Assembly: GCF_014650675.1 (NCBI RefSeq)
Contig: NZ_BMVK01000007.1
Span: forward strand, 62,001 to 126,000
DNA length: 64,000 nucleotides
Source of the DNA: Streptomyces anulatus
GTDB lineage: Bacteria > Actinomycetota > Actinomycetes > Streptomycetales > Streptomycetaceae
Direction: 5' to 3'
The notes under the pieces were generated by a model, which saw only the letters and a program-made list of their open reading frames with translations, did no database searches and had not been told where the DNA came from. Both the position numbers and the translations under genes were made by a program. Of the stretch, positions 1 through 9,064 are shown piece by piece (position 1 is the first letter of the stretch; every line of letters begins with the position of its first letter).

Positions 1-2977
1 GGTGCAGGGCGCACCGCAGGAGACGGTCGCGGAGTCCGGCCCCGGCGGTGCTGCCCGCCAGGCCGAGCCAGGGATCCAACAGGGCGCGCGCCGCGGGGCG
101 TTCGTGGGCGCCGACGGTGTCCGGGGGCGCGGGCCGCCGGGCGATGCGCAGGGCGAGCACCGGGTCCCAGCCGGATCGCAGCAGGGCCGCCACCTCGGGG
201 TCGGCGCCGTCCGGCGGCCCGTCCGGGTCGGCGGGCGGCGTCGGCACACCGTGCCGGGCCAGTGGTTCCGCCAGGTCCTCCACCGAACCGGCGGAGAGCC
301 GCACGCCGCCGTCGGCGACGAGTGCCAGCAGGGCGGGGACGGCCGGCGACGCCCCCACGTCGAGGGCGAGCACGGCGCGGGCGGTCACCTCGTGGTCGAG
401 GGCGCTCAGCAGGAGCCGGCGGGCACGCTCGTCCCGGGCCGCTTCGGCGGCGGCGAGGAGGGTCGCGGCGTAGGAGGGGCCCACGACGGCCCGCAGCGCC
501 TGTTCCAGCGCGGACCGCAGTCCCGGGTTGTCGTCGCGGCCGAGCGCCCGCAGGAGATGCGGGACGGCGGCCGGCGAGCCCGCGTGGAGCAGGGTGGCCG
601 CCGCCGTCTTCCTGATGTTCATGTTCGGGTGGTGGAGGCGGGCGGCGACCGCCTCGCCCGCCCAGCGGGCCCGTGCCGCGCCCAGGGCCAGCAGGGCCGC
701 GCGTACGGTCCGGATGTCCGGGTCGGAGGTCAGCGGGACGAGCGTCGCGGACAGGGCCCGTGCGTCCTCGCCCGAGGCGTCGTGGGCCAGCAGGGCGATG
801 ACGTGCTTGCGCACGTGCGGGTCGCGGTCGCGGAGCAGGCGGTGCACCCGGGCCCGGGTGGACGGGGTCGCCGGGACCTGGAGCAACGCCTTGAGCAGCA
901 CCGCCCGTTCGCCGCCGGTGAGCCCGGGCCGCTCCAGCAGGCCGAGCAGCATCGCGGTGAGGAACGCGTGGCCCGCGCCGGTGTCGTCCGGTGCGTCGAG
1001 CAGGCAGACGGGCCTGATCCGCCGCCGCCTCCGCAGCCGGCTCCCGTGGGCGCGCACCGCCTCCACCACCTCGGGCGGCAGCTCCGGTTCGCCGCCCGCC
1101 CGGGCCGGGCCCGCGGGTGCGCCGCCGGGGCCGGGGGCGCCCGCACCCGGCCGGGGCGGGCCTTCGGCGGGGTCGCGCGGCGCGGCGAGGTCACGCACGA
1201 TGCGCAGGAGCAGGTCGGCCAGGGGGACGCCCCCCGGGGGCGGGTTTCCCGTGCCGGCGTACGCCGCGATCCGGCAGAACGCCGCCACGGGGGCGTCCAC
1301 GTCCACACGGGCCCGCAGAACGGCCAGTTCCCGCTCGTCGGGGGCTCCGAGGTCGGCCTCGATGTCGTACGGGAGGGTCTGGGGGTCGAGCCGGGCGAGC
1401 AGGGCCTGCCGCTGCCCGGGTTCTCGGGTGAGGTGCCACAGGAGTGCCAGGGCCCGGTCGCGTACGGGGCGCAGTTCGGGTGCGACCGGGAGCCGTGGTG
1501 GGCCGTCCGGGGCGGTGGGCGGTCCGTCCTCGGCCCCGGACAGGGCCGTGGGCGGTCCGTCCGCCGGGCCGCCGAGGCCGAACGCCCGGGCCAGCGCCGA
1601 TCGCGTACGGTCCCCGCCGATGGCCTCCAGGGCGTCCAGGGCGGCGGACGGGGCCGTGGGCAGGAGGGCCAGCACCGCCTCCTCGGCGGCCGGGGGCCGC
1701 AGGACGCGGATCGCGGCGAGGAACGGGCGCGGGGCCCGGGCGGCCGGGAGGAGCCGGGCGACGGCCTCGCCGATGGGGATGTCGGCGGCCCCCTGCCGCG
1801 ACAGGGCGATGAGCAGCTCCAGACGGCGCGGCCAGTCCGGGGCGGTGGGCGGGGCGTCGGTGAGGGCGTCGAACAGCGGGCGACGGCAGGTGTAGAGGAC
1901 CGTCGCGACGTCCTCCGCCGGAAGCGTGTGGTCGGCCAGGGCCAGGGCGAGGAGCGGGCCGACGTCCGGGTCCGCCGGGAAGTGCCCGCGCCGGTGCAGT
2001 CCGCGCAGACAGGTCAGCACGGGTCCGGCCAGCAGGAGGGGGTCCGTGGCGGCCAGGGCCACCAGGCGGCCGACCTCGGTGCGTTCCGCCCGGTCGCCCA
2101 GGAGTTCCACGGCCTGCCCGCGCAGGGCCGGAGTCCCGGCCGGGTCCTCCGCCGTGCTCCACAGCACCGTGGGGTGACCGTGCCGGGCCGCGGCGACGAG
2201 AGCGGCGGCCGCGAGCGCGGCCGACGCCCCGTCACGGTCGGTGTACCGGCCGTCGGGGGCCCTCGCCTGCCGGGTCAGCGCCGGCGCGTCCACGGGCGTC
2301 ACCGTCGCCCAGGGCTCCGCGAGTTCGCGCAGCGCACCGGTCACGACGTCGCGGTCGGGCGCGTCGAGCAGCCGGACGAGCAGGCCGCGCACGAACGCCG
2401 GTGCGAGCAGTCCGGCGTGCAGCCCGTCGCGGGACAGGCGCAGCGCCTCGGTCCCGAGGACCGGGTCCCCGGTGTCGACGAGTTCGGCCACGAGCCGGTC
2501 CGCTCGGTGCGCTTCGGCGGCGGCGCTCTCGCGTACGGCCCGGTAGAGGAGTTCGCCCGCCGCCTCCGTACGGAGGACGGTCGGGTCCCCGAGGAGTTCC
2601 GTCCGCAGCCAGGCGATCCGTACCCGGGCGGGCAGCGCGGCCGCACGCCAGTCGGGCAGCCGGTGCCGCGCTCTCCGCGCCCCGAGCCGGGCGTGGAGGC
2701 CCGCGAGCAGGAGCGACTCCTCGGGCGACGCCCCGGGGGAATCGGGCAGCAGCCGGGACACCAGGGCGAGATGCCCGGCCTCGGTCCCGGCCTCTCCCCC
2801 GCCCCCGGCGTCCGGAGTGCCCGCGCGTTCGGCGAGGAGGGTGAGACCGAGGTGCCGGATCCGGGGTGCGGGGTGCCGGACCATCCGGCCGAGCAGGTCC
2901 GACGGACAGGTATGGGCGTCGAGGCGCCGGGCGAGGAGAGCGGCGTCGGCACGGTCGAGGGCGTCGGTGATCGTCAT
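1..2977 (-). CDS. Large HEAT-repeat protein (C-terminus beyond window edge)
   Basis: Reading the minus strand from an ATG at 2977 gives an open frame of at least 992 codons that leaves the window at base 1, so the C-terminus is missing. The protein is Ala/Leu/Arg-rich and made of repeated helical pairs. A clear HEAT-like unit reads HPNMNIRKTAAATLL, and another contains RDRDPHVRKHVIALL. HEAT/PBS-lyase-type repeats make superhelical protein-binding scaffolds. No catalytic domain, signal peptide or membrane segment is visible in the part present. The gene is divergent from the flavoprotein at 3137, with 159 bases between them. The partner is unknown. Actinobacterial proteins of this type are usually annotated only as HEAT-repeat proteins. 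The opposite strand of this gene stays open and simulates a long plus-strand frame, which is not real. Confidence 0.85.
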   Translation of the reverse strand, partial: MTITDALDRADAALLARRLDAHTCPSDLLGRMVRHPAPRIRHLGLTLLAERAGTPDAGGGGEAGTEAGHLALVSRLLPDSPGASPEESLLLAGLHARLGARRARHRLPDWRAAALPARVRIAWLRTELLGDPTVLRTEAAGELLYRAVRESAAAEAHRADRLVAELVDTGDPVLGTEALRLSRDGLHAGLLAPAFVRGLLVRLLDAPDRDVVTGALRELAEPWATVTPVDAPALTRQARAPDGRYTDRDGASAALAAAALVAAARHGHPTVLWSTAEDPAGTPALRGQAVELLGDRAERTEVGRLVALAATDPLLLAGPVLTCLRGLHRRGHFPADPDVGPLLALALADHTLPAEDVATVLYTCRRPLFDALTDAPPTAPDWPRRLELLIALSRQGAADIPIGEAVARLLPAARAPRPFLAAIRVLRPPAAEEAVLALLPTAPSAALDALEAIGGDRTRSALARAFGLGGPADGPPTALSGAEDGPPTAPDGPPRLPVAPELRPVRDRALALLWHLTREPGQRQALLARLDPQTLPYDIEADLGAPDERELAVLRARVDVDAPVAAFCRIAAYAGTGNPPPGGVPLADLLLRIVRDLAAPRDPAEGPPRPGAGAPGPGGAPAGPARAGGEPELPPEVVEAVRAHGSRLRRRRRIRPVCLLDAPDDTGAGHAFLTAMLLGLLERPGLTGGERAVLLKALLQVPATPSTRARVHRLLRDRDPHVRKHVIALLAHDASGEDARALSATLVPLTSDPDIRTVRAALLALGAARARWAGEAVAARLHHPNMNIRKTAAATLLHAGSPAAVPHLLRALGRDDNPGLRSALEQALRAVVGPSYAATLLAAAEAARDERARRLLLSALDHEVTARAVLALDVGASPAVPALLALVADGGVRLSAGSVEDLAEPLARHGVPTPPADPDGPPDGADPEVAALLRSGWDPVLALRIARRPAPPDTVGAHERPAARALLDPWLGLAGSTAGAGLRDRLLRCALH

Positions 2978-3136
2978 GTCCGGCGGAGTGGTCACCGACG
3001 GAGCGTAGACGGCGGGTTCACTCGGTCGCCCGAGGTTTTCCGACGCCTGGTACCGCCCCGGCCCGTCCTGATCGATGATGTTGCCCTGGGCCGCCGCCCC
3101 GGCAGGAGCAACGGCCGTTGGGACGAAGGGGTTGTG

Positions 3137-4492
3137 ATGCGGGAACTGCCACCGGACCCGGCGACGACGGACGTACGGGAGGTGTCCCGTACGGGAGAGG
3201 ACGCCCAGGTGATCGTGGTGGGGGCGGGCCCGGCCGGCTCCTCGGCCGCGTATCACCTGGCGCGGGCCGGAGTGGACGTGATCCTGCTGGAGAAGGCCCG
3301 TTTCCCCCGGGAGAAGGTGTGCGGCGACGGCCTCACCCCGCGCGCGGTGCACCAGCTCATCCGGATGGGCGTCGACATCACCGCACCGGGCTGGACGCGT
3401 TCGCGCGGTATGCGCTGGGTGGCCGGGGAGCACCGCGTGCACATCGACTGGCCCGCACTGGGCCGCTATCCGGACTTCGGGCTGTCCCGCAGCCGGCACG
3501 ACTTCGACGACATCCTGGCCCGGCACGCCGTCGCGGCGGGGGCCCGGCTGTACAGCGGCTGGAAGGCGGAGCGCCCGCTGACGGACCGGGCGGGCCGGGT
3601 CACCGGGGTCGCCGCGTCCTCGGACTCCCCGGACGTCCCGGAGCCGGTCGACTTCCGCGCGCCGGTCGTCATCGCCGCCGACGGGGCGTCCGCCCGCCTC
3701 GCCCTGGCGCTGGGAGTGGAGCGGGACCCCAAGCGGCAGATCGCGACGGCCGCGCGGCGCTACTACCGCAGCCCCGAACGCTCCCAGGAGGAGTACCTGG
3801 AGCTGTGGGCCGACCTCCGCTTCCCCGACGGAGGCCCGTATCTTCCCGGCTACGGCTGGATCTTCCCGATGGGCGACGGCCGGGTCAACGTCGGCCTCGG
3901 GGCGCTTCCCCACCGGCGGCACGGCAAGGCGGACCTGCGCGCCACCCTGGACCAGTGGCTGGCCAGGACCCCGGAGGACTGGGGGCTGCGCGAGGAGAAC
4001 GCGGAGGGCCCGGTCCGCAGCGCCGCCCTGCCCCTCGGTTTCAACCGCCATCCGCTGTACGCGCGCGGGCTGCTGCTGGTCGGTGACTCCGGCGGGATGG
4101 TCAGCCCCTGGAACGGCGAGGGCATCGCCCAGGCGATGGAGGCGGGCGAGGTCGCCGCCGGGACCGCGGCCCTCGCCCTGGCCCACCCCCGGGGGCCCCG
4201 CCGCGAACAGGTGCTGCGCGGCTACCCGGTGGAGATGAACCGCCGCTGGGGCCGCTACTACCGCCTCGGCAACACCGCCGCCGACCTGATCTTCAGCCGC
4301 TCGGGCTTCCAGCCGGTGCTCAACCGGTACGTCATGGGATCGCCGTTCCTCCTCAACACACTGGCCCGGCTGCTCACGGATCTGACGGACAAGCCCTCGC
4401 GCGATGTGATCGACCACGTCCTCAACACGGCGTTCCGCCTCGTCCCGGCCCCGAGGCCGGTCCCGCGCGGCGGCAGGCCCCGGAAGCGCTGA
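3137..4492 (+). CDS. Geranylgeranyl reductase family FAD-dependent oxidoreductase
   Basis: A 451-residue flavoprotein. The N-terminal FAD-binding motif GAGPAG is at residues 29-34, followed by an acidic E52 that ends the Rossmann strand, and by the CGDGLTP motif (62-68) typical of the geranylgeranyl reductase/ChlP family. The second FAD motif, GDSGG, lies near residue 315. Members reduce isoprenoid double bonds (menaquinone side chains, geranylgeranyl lipids) or other hydrophobic substrates; the substrate cannot be told here. The start is ATG 3137, preceded by AAGGGG at 3126-3131; an adjacent in-frame GTG at 3134 is possible. No pathway partners lie next to it. It is upstream of the tatA-like gene, but a BlaI-type palindrome sits between them, so they are probably separate transcripts. 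Confidence 0.9.
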   Translation: MRELPPDPATTDVREVSRTGEDAQVIVVGAGPAGSSAAYHLARAGVDVILLEKARFPREKVCGDGLTPRAVHQLIRMGVDITAPGWTRSRGMRWVAGEHRVHIDWPALGRYPDFGLSRSRHDFDDILARHAVAAGARLYSGWKAERPLTDRAGRVTGVAASSDSPDVPEPVDFRAPVVIAADGASARLALALGVERDPKRQIATAARRYYRSPERSQEEYLELWADLRFPDGGPYLPGYGWIFPMGDGRVNVGLGALPHRRHGKADLRATLDQWLARTPEDWGLREENAEGPVRSAALPLGFNRHPLYARGLLLVGDSGGMVSPWNGEGIAQAMEAGEVAAGTAALALAHPRGPRREQVLRGYPVEMNRRWGRYYRLGNTAADLIFSRSGFQPVLNRYVMGSPFLLNTLARLLTDLTDKPSRDVIDHVLNTAFRLVPAPRPVPRGGRPRKR

Positions 4493-4512
4493 CAAGGGCC
4501 GGGGACAGATGC

Positions 4513-4528
4513 TCTACAGGCCTGTAGA
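4513..4528. promoter_or_regulatory. BlaI-type operator A (upstream of tatA-like gene)
   Basis: A perfect 16-bp palindrome, TCTACAGGCCTGTAGA, about 70 bases before the tatA-like start. Its CTACA-N4-TGTAG core is the architecture of BlaI/MecI operators in actinobacteria, and it matches the sites at 7463 and 9071 near the blaI gene. Binding by the local BlaI is inferred. Confidence 0.7.
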
Positions 4529-4600
4529 TTACGGTCTGCCGGCCGCTCGTCAGGGATCCGGACATCTCCGCGCCCATGCGCCCAGAAGAAAGCAGCAACC

Positions 4601-4810
4601 ATGTTCGGGATCGGCGAACTCACCATCCTCCTCCTGGTGATCGTGGCGGTGCTGGCCGTGAAGAGGCTGCCCGACCTCATGCGGTCGGCCGGAAAGGCCG
4701 CGCGCATCCTCAAGAGCGAGAAGCAGGCGCTCAAGGACGAGGACAGCGGCCGGCCCCGGCCGTCCCCCCACGTCATCCGCGGGGAGACGACCGAGCGGGA
4801 CGCCCCCTAG
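4601..4810 (+). CDS. TatA/E-like twin-arginine translocase component (orphan)
   Basis: A 69-residue protein with the TatA plan: a short N-terminal membrane helix (about residues 5-20), a basic KRLPDL turn (21-26), an amphipathic helix to about 45, and a charged tail. TatA forms the protein-conducting part of the Tat export machine with TatC. There is no tatC or tatB nearby. The usual Phe-Gly hinge just before the lysine is replaced by Leu-Ala (18-19), which is unusual for TatA. It could be a specialised or stress-induced TatA paralogue. The palindrome at 4513-4528 suggests BlaI control. It converges with the CNNM gene, the two stop codons overlapping at 4807-4810. Confidence 0.8.
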   Translation: MFGIGELTILLLVIVAVLAVKRLPDLMRSAGKAARILKSEKQALKDEDSGRPRPSPHVIRGETTERDAP

Positions 4811-5841
4811 AGGGTGCGCTCGGGGGGCGTCGGCGGGTGCAGCAGCCGGGCGAGCAGGTCGTCCAGGCTGACCAGCCCGGTGAGCCCGCCCTCCGCGTCG
4901 CGTACGACGGCGATCGTGGCCCGCCGTTCGCGCAACTGTTCCACCGCGTGTGCGGCGGTCGCGTCCGGGGCCAGTTCCGGTACGGGACGGGCCAGGTCGC
5001 GGGCGAGGACGTCGCGGCCTCCGGCGCGGGCCACGAGGGCGTCCCGGGCGTGCACCGATCCGAGGATCTCCTCCCCGTCCCGTACCAGCAGGCGGGTGCG
5101 GTCGGCCTCGGCGGCGGTGGCCAGGATCCGGTCGAGTCCGGCGTCCGCCGGGACCGTCGCGATCCGCTCCACGGGGGTCCGGAGCACGGAGACCGGGGTT
5201 CCCGGTTCGGTCAGGGACCGGGTCATCAGTCCGGAGTCGCCCTTGCTGATCAGCCCGAGACGCTCGGACTCCTCGATCAGGTGGGTGAGCTGGTCGCGGT
5301 TGTGCACCGAGGCGAGTTCGTCGCGCGGGGTGACCCGGCACAGCCGCACCAGCGCGTTGCTGATCGCGTTCAGCAGGCGGATCAGCGGACGTACGGCGCC
5401 CACCACGGCCCGGAAGGCCGGGCTCAGCAGCATCGCGGAGCGCTCCGGGTGGGCGATGGCCCAGGATTTCGGGGCCATTTCGCCGATCACCATGTGCAGG
5501 AAGACGACGACGATCATCGCCAGCGCGAAGGCGATGCCGTAGCTGAGGGCCGCGGGCAGTCCGAGCCGCTCCAGCAGCGGGTCCAGCTCGTGGGAGATCG
5601 CGGGCTTGGACACGGAGCCCAGGCCCAGGGTGCAGATGGTGATGCCGAGCTGGGCTCCGGCGAGCATCAGCGACAGCTCGCGCATCCCGGCGAGCGCGGC
5701 CCTGGCTCCGCGCTGCCCCCGGGCGGCGGCCTGTTCCATGCGGTGCCGCTTGGAGGCGACCAGGGCGAATTCGGCGGCGACGAAGAATCCGCTGCCGATC
5801 AGGAGCAGGACCGTCACGAAGAGCGCCATGGGGAAGCTCAT
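4807..5841 (-). CDS. CNNM/HlyC-type membrane protein with CBS pair, short form
   Basis: A 344-residue protein with an N-terminal DUF21/CNNM membrane domain (about 1-180) that contains the family signatures AAEFALV and GEMAPK, then a CBS-domain pair (about 210-325). The C-terminal CorC_HlyC domain of full-length members is missing. CNNM proteins are linked to Mg2+ or other divalent-cation transport; the older name 'hemolysin' is misleading. Its start overlaps the stop of the upstream paralogue by four bases (ATGA, 5838-5841), so the two are translationally coupled and probably form a hetero-oligomer. Confidence 0.9.
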   Translation of the reverse strand: MSFPMALFVTVLLLIGSGFFVAAEFALVASKRHRMEQAAARGQRGARAALAGMRELSLMLAGAQLGITICTLGLGSVSKPAISHELDPLLERLGLPAALSYGIAFALAMIVVVFLHMVIGEMAPKSWAIAHPERSAMLLSPAFRAVVGAVRPLIRLLNAISNALVRLCRVTPRDELASVHNRDQLTHLIEESERLGLISKGDSGLMTRSLTEPGTPVSVLRTPVERIATVPADAGLDRILATAAEADRTRLLVRDGEEILGSVHARDALVARAGGRDVLARDLARPVPELAPDATAAHAVEQLRERRATIAVVRDAEGGLTGLVSLDDLLARLLHPPTPPERTL

Positions 5842-7214
5842 GCCTGCGGCTCCTGTTCGGTGGGTCCGTCACGTTCCGTGCGTTCGGCGGGATCGGCGGG
5901 CGTGGTGGGTGCGGCAGGATCGGTGGGTTCGATGCGGACGTACTCGGCGACGTGCCGGTCGAGGGTGCGCACCTCGATCCGGGCCTCGCCGGCGGTGAGC
6001 CGGTCGCCCACGGTGGGGAAGCGTCCGAGCCGGTCGATGATCAGCCCCGCCAGGGTGTCGTAGTCGTCGCTCTCCTGGGGCAGTTCGACGCCGGTGGCCT
6101 CCTCGATCTCGTCGAGGCGACGGCCCGCGTCCACGATCCAGCCGGAGCCGTCGGCGACCGCGAGTTCGACGACGGTGTCGGACTCGTCGGCGATGTCCCC
6201 GACGAGTTCCTCGGCGATGTCCTCGTACGTGACGATCCCCGCCAGGCCGCCGTGCTCGTCCAGGACGACGGCGAACTCGTCGTCGCGCTCGCGCATCTGC
6301 GCGACCGCCGCCGGGAGCCTGAGGAGCTCCGGGAGCAGGAGGGGGCGGCGGGCCAGGGAGCCCACGGTGGTGCGCCCGACGTCGGCGGCGGGCAGCCGCA
6401 TCAGCTCCCGTACGCCGAGGACTCCGGCGGGGTCGTCCGGGTGGTCGCCGAGCACCGGGTAGTTGGAGTGTCCGTGCCGGGCGATCAGCTCGACCGCCTC
6501 GGTGGCGAGGGCGTCGCGGCGGATGAACGCCACGTCGGCGCGCGGGATCATCACCTCGCCCAGGTTCCGCTCGGAGAACTCCAGCGCGTGGTCGATGAGT
6601 TCGGCCGTGGCGGCCGGGAGTTCGCCCTGTTCGTGGGATTCGCCGATGAGGTGGCCCAGCTCCTCCAGGGTCGCGCCGTGGTGGAGCTCCTCGACGGGTT
6701 CGATGCCGATGCGGCGCAGCAGCCGGTTGGCGACGCCGTCGAAGACGTGGACCACGGGGCCGACGATCCGCAGGTAGACCAGGGTGGAGGAGGCGAGGGA
6801 CTTCGCCATGCTCTCGGGCACGGCGAGGGCGAGGTTCTTGGGGGCGAGTTCGCCGAGGACCATCTGGATGACGGTCGCCACCACGAACGAGAGCACCACG
6901 GAGATGCCCGACACCAGGCCGTCGGAGAGGCCCGTGCCGCTCAGGGCGGGCCGCAGGAGGGCGGAGACGGACGGTTCCGCGAGGAAGCCGACGACGAGTC
7001 CCGTGACGGTGATGCCGAGCTGCGCGCCGGACAGCATGAAGGAGAGCCGTTCCAGCACCTTCACCGCGCGGGCGGCCCGCTTGTCCCCGGCGGCGGCCTC
7101 CCGGGCGAGGGTCAGCCGGTCGGCGGAGACGTAGGCGAACTCCTGGGCCACGAAGTAGCCGGTCCCGGCGGTGAGGACGAACACGGCCAGCAGGCCGAGC
7201 AGGGCGGAGGTCAT
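5838..7214 (-). CDS. CNNM/HlyC-type membrane protein with CBS pair and CorC_HlyC domain
   Basis: A 458-residue paralogue of the downstream gene with the full layout: DUF21/CNNM membrane domain (about 1-190, with VAQEFAYV and GELAPK motifs), a CBS pair (about 205-335, with DEHGGLAGIVTYEDI) and a C-terminal CorC_HlyC domain (about 350-425). The last 25 residues are Pro/Thr-rich and charged. The likely role is divalent-cation transport or its regulation at the plasma membrane. It is the first gene of a two-gene operon. About 250 bases upstream lies a BlaI-type palindrome (7463-7476), so the operon has a long leader if that site marks its promoter. Confidence 0.9.
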   Translation of the reverse strand: MTSALLGLLAVFVLTAGTGYFVAQEFAYVSADRLTLAREAAAGDKRAARAVKVLERLSFMLSGAQLGITVTGLVVGFLAEPSVSALLRPALSGTGLSDGLVSGISVVLSFVVATVIQMVLGELAPKNLALAVPESMAKSLASSTLVYLRIVGPVVHVFDGVANRLLRRIGIEPVEELHHGATLEELGHLIGESHEQGELPAATAELIDHALEFSERNLGEVMIPRADVAFIRRDALATEAVELIARHGHSNYPVLGDHPDDPAGVLGVRELMRLPAADVGRTTVGSLARRPLLLPELLRLPAAVAQMRERDDEFAVVLDEHGGLAGIVTYEDIAEELVGDIADESDTVVELAVADGSGWIVDAGRRLDEIEEATGVELPQESDDYDTLAGLIIDRLGRFPTVGDRLTAGEARIEVRTLDRHVAEYVRIEPTDPAAPTTPADPAERTERDGPTEQEPQA

Positions 7215-7284
7215 CGGTCACCCGCCCCGCGCGGGAGGCGGCGGGCGGCCCTGCCCGGGGCCGCGGGTCGGTGACTGTGGGGGT

Positions 7285-7302
7285 CGGGCCCTGAGGGGCC
7301 CG
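7285..7302. other. GC-rich hairpin in the long leader of the CNNM operon
   Basis: The 332 bases from 7215 to 7546 hold no convincing gene. They contain the operator at 7463 and this perfect 7-bp stem (CGGGCCC / GGGCCCG) with a TGAG loop. It would sit in the 5' leader of the CNNM transcript. I see no match to a known Mg2+ or Mn2+ riboswitch, so a regulatory role is only a possibility. Confidence 0.3.
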
Positions 7303-7462
7303 GACTGGCGGACAACGCGTGGCTCCTGTCCGGCTGGGTTCTCCAGCCATGGAATCGAGTGGGACGCACTCCGGCGGGAGGTGAGCACCCGGGCATGATT
7401 CTGCATGCCGGGCGGGTGGAGAACCGCCGTCGACGGGGCCCGCGTTCCGCGGCTGATGAACT

Positions 7463-7476
7463 CTACAACCCTGTAG
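7463..7476. promoter_or_regulatory. BlaI-type operator B (upstream of CNNM operon)
   Basis: CTACA-ACCC-TGTAG: the same 5-4-5 architecture as sites A and C, with perfect arms and a non-palindromic centre. It lies in the gap between the M56 peptidase stop and the CNNM operon start, about 250 bases before the latter. Binding by the local BlaI is inferred. Confidence 0.6.
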
Positions 7477-7546
7477 CGGCAGGCGTCGGGCGGATCTTCG
7501 CGGCTCCGGGCGGGGTGCTCGTCCGAGGGGCGCCCCGGCTCAGGCC

Positions 7547-8479
7547 CTACAGCGGCGTCGCCGCCTCCAGGACGAGGAACAGCGCGACGGCCGCGTTCAG
7601 GGCGGACAGCGCGGAGACGGTCGTCCCGGCCGCGGCGACGAGCGCGGCGACGCCGGCCGGGGTGAGGGCGGGGGGCCAGCCCCGGTCCGGCGGTACCGGG
7701 CCCAGGAGCGCCGCCACCCGCCTCGGCACCGGCCCCGCCGCGGCGAAGGCGGCGAAGGCGGCGCCGCCGGGCACCGGGCGGGAGACGAGCGCCGCCTTGC
7801 CGACCGCGCGTGCGGTCAGCCGCCGGTCGCCGGTGACCCGGGCCGCCTCCTCGTCCGCCCAGCGCTCCGTGCTGTAGACCAGGGCCCCGAGCAGCGGCCA
7901 CAGCAGCGGGTTGACACAGCCGGCCAGCCGGGTCGCGAGCAGCAACCGGTGGTGGCGTCCCGCCAGATGGGCCCGTTCATGGGCGAACAGCGCCCGGTGC
8001 TCGGCCGGTTCGAGGGAGGCGAGCAACGCCGTGGAGACCATCACGCGCCCCGGGGAGCCGGGGAGCGCGTAGGCGTACGGGACGTCGTCGGGCAGCACGG
8101 CGAGGTCGCCGCCCGGCAGGCCCGCGAGCGCCCGGTGGGCCCGCGCCCGGAAGCGGTAGTGGCGGTGGACGGTGAATCCGCAGGCCGCCGTCACGACGAC
8201 GAGCGCGAGGATGGACGCCTTGCCCGCGAACGCGTCGTGCGGCACGGCCTCGCGGACCTCGGCGTCGGACCAGCCGTCGGGCAGCGGGTTGCCGGGCAGC
8301 TGGGCCGTGCCCACCACCACCAGCAGCCCCAGGCACACCAGGGAGCAGGAGGCGAGGATCACGGCGACGGTGGTCAGCAGCCGGGCCGCCCTGCGGGGGT
8401 GCAGATGCTGTTCGGCCAGGCGCGCGATCGGCAGCGCGGTCAGGGGCAGGACGAGGGGCAGGTAGACGAAGACGCCCAT
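7547..8479 (-). CDS. M56 family membrane metallopeptidase (BlaR1-like without sensor domain)
   Basis: A 310-residue polytopic membrane protein with the zinc-protease motif HERAH (HExxH) near residue 168 and a further downstream Glu-rich stretch (STERWADEEAAR) that fits the third ligand region. M56 peptidases cleave BlaI-family repressors when induced. Classical BlaR1 carries an external penicillin-binding sensor domain; this one does not, so its signal is unknown. The start is ATG 8479, two bases after the blaI stop, which gives the usual blaI-M56 operon. An apparent longer frame upstream overlaps blaI and is not needed. Confidence 0.9.
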   Translation of the reverse strand: MGVFVYLPLVLPLTALPIARLAEQHLHPRRAARLLTTVAVILASCSLVCLGLLVVVGTAQLPGNPLPDGWSDAEVREAVPHDAFAGKASILALVVVTAACGFTVHRHYRFRARAHRALAGLPGGDLAVLPDDVPYAYALPGSPGRVMVSTALLASLEPAEHRALFAHERAHLAGRHHRLLLATRLAGCVNPLLWPLLGALVYSTERWADEEAARVTGDRRLTARAVGKAALVSRPVPGGAAFAAFAAAGPVPRRVAALLGPVPPDRGWPPALTPAGVAALVAAAGTTVSALSALNAAVALFLVLEAATPL

Positions 8480-8481
8480 CG

Positions 8482-8913
8482 TCAGCGCTCCGGCCGGTCC
8501 GAGGGCGCGTCGGTGCCGTCGGGACCGCTCTCGGCGAGCAGGGTCCGCAGCAGGTCCTCGTCGTGCGAGGAGAGGACGGAGACGAAGCTGGAGAGCACCG
8601 CGTCGCGGTCGCTCTGCTTGTCGAGGAGCCGGCGCATCCGCAGGGCGGCGAGCCCCGCCTCGTTCGCCACGGGCTCCCACAGGACGGGGCGCCCCCGCCC
8701 GGTGCGGGTGACCGCCTGCTTGGCGTGCAGACGCGTCAGGATCGTGATGACGGTGCTGTACGACAGGCCCGCGCCGAGCCGTTCCAGCACCCAGGCGGCG
8801 GTCACCGGCTCGCTCGCCCCGCCCAGCACCGACAGCACCTGGGCCTCCAGCTCGCCCTGGCCACGCCTGCGGACAGGCGATTCCCGCTCGCCACCGGCTC
8901 CTTCGGCGTCCAC
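8482..8913 (-). CDS. blaI: BlaI/MecI/CopY family winged-helix repressor
   Basis: A 143-residue protein, using GTG 8913, which has an AGAGAGGGG-like ribosome site about eight bases upstream. A longer ATG start at 9030 is possible, but its extra 39 residues are low-complexity. The core (about residues 15-95) is a winged helix with the family pattern ELEAQVLSVL, SYSTVITILTRLHAK and GRGRPVLWEPV. The C-terminal helices (to about 130) form the dimer and cleavage region. It is the first gene of the operon with the M56 peptidase and is divergent from terD. A near-perfect palindrome in the shared promoter suggests autoregulation. Confidence 0.88.
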   Translation of the reverse strand: MDAEGAGGERESPVRRRGQGELEAQVLSVLGGASEPVTAAWVLERLGAGLSYSTVITILTRLHAKQAVTRTGRGRPVLWEPVANEAGLAALRMRRLLDKQSDRDAVLSSFVSVLSSHDEDLLRTLLAESGPDGTDAPSDRPER

Positions 8914-9064
8914 GGCCCGACCCCTCTCTCCGTCCGTCCGCCCGGTTTTCTCCGTTCGGCCGCCCGGCCGTGGCGCATTCGCCTGCCGGGTGTCGGGAAA
9001 TCGTATCCAGCCGACGGAGGGCCCGGCCACCGGCCGGGGGCCGGGCCGCCCGCCTCCTGGCCGC

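Noticed and set aside
3109..3120. 12-bp palindrome CAACGGCCGTTG before the flavoprotein gene
   Set aside because: Short GC palindromes are frequent in this sequence, and there is no second copy near a related gene.
2..3136. Open plus-strand frame running into the flavoprotein gene
   Set aside because: It is the mirror of the minus-strand HEAT-repeat gene. Its Arg/Gly/Gln composition is not protein-like, and the flavoprotein has its own start and ribosome site at 3137.
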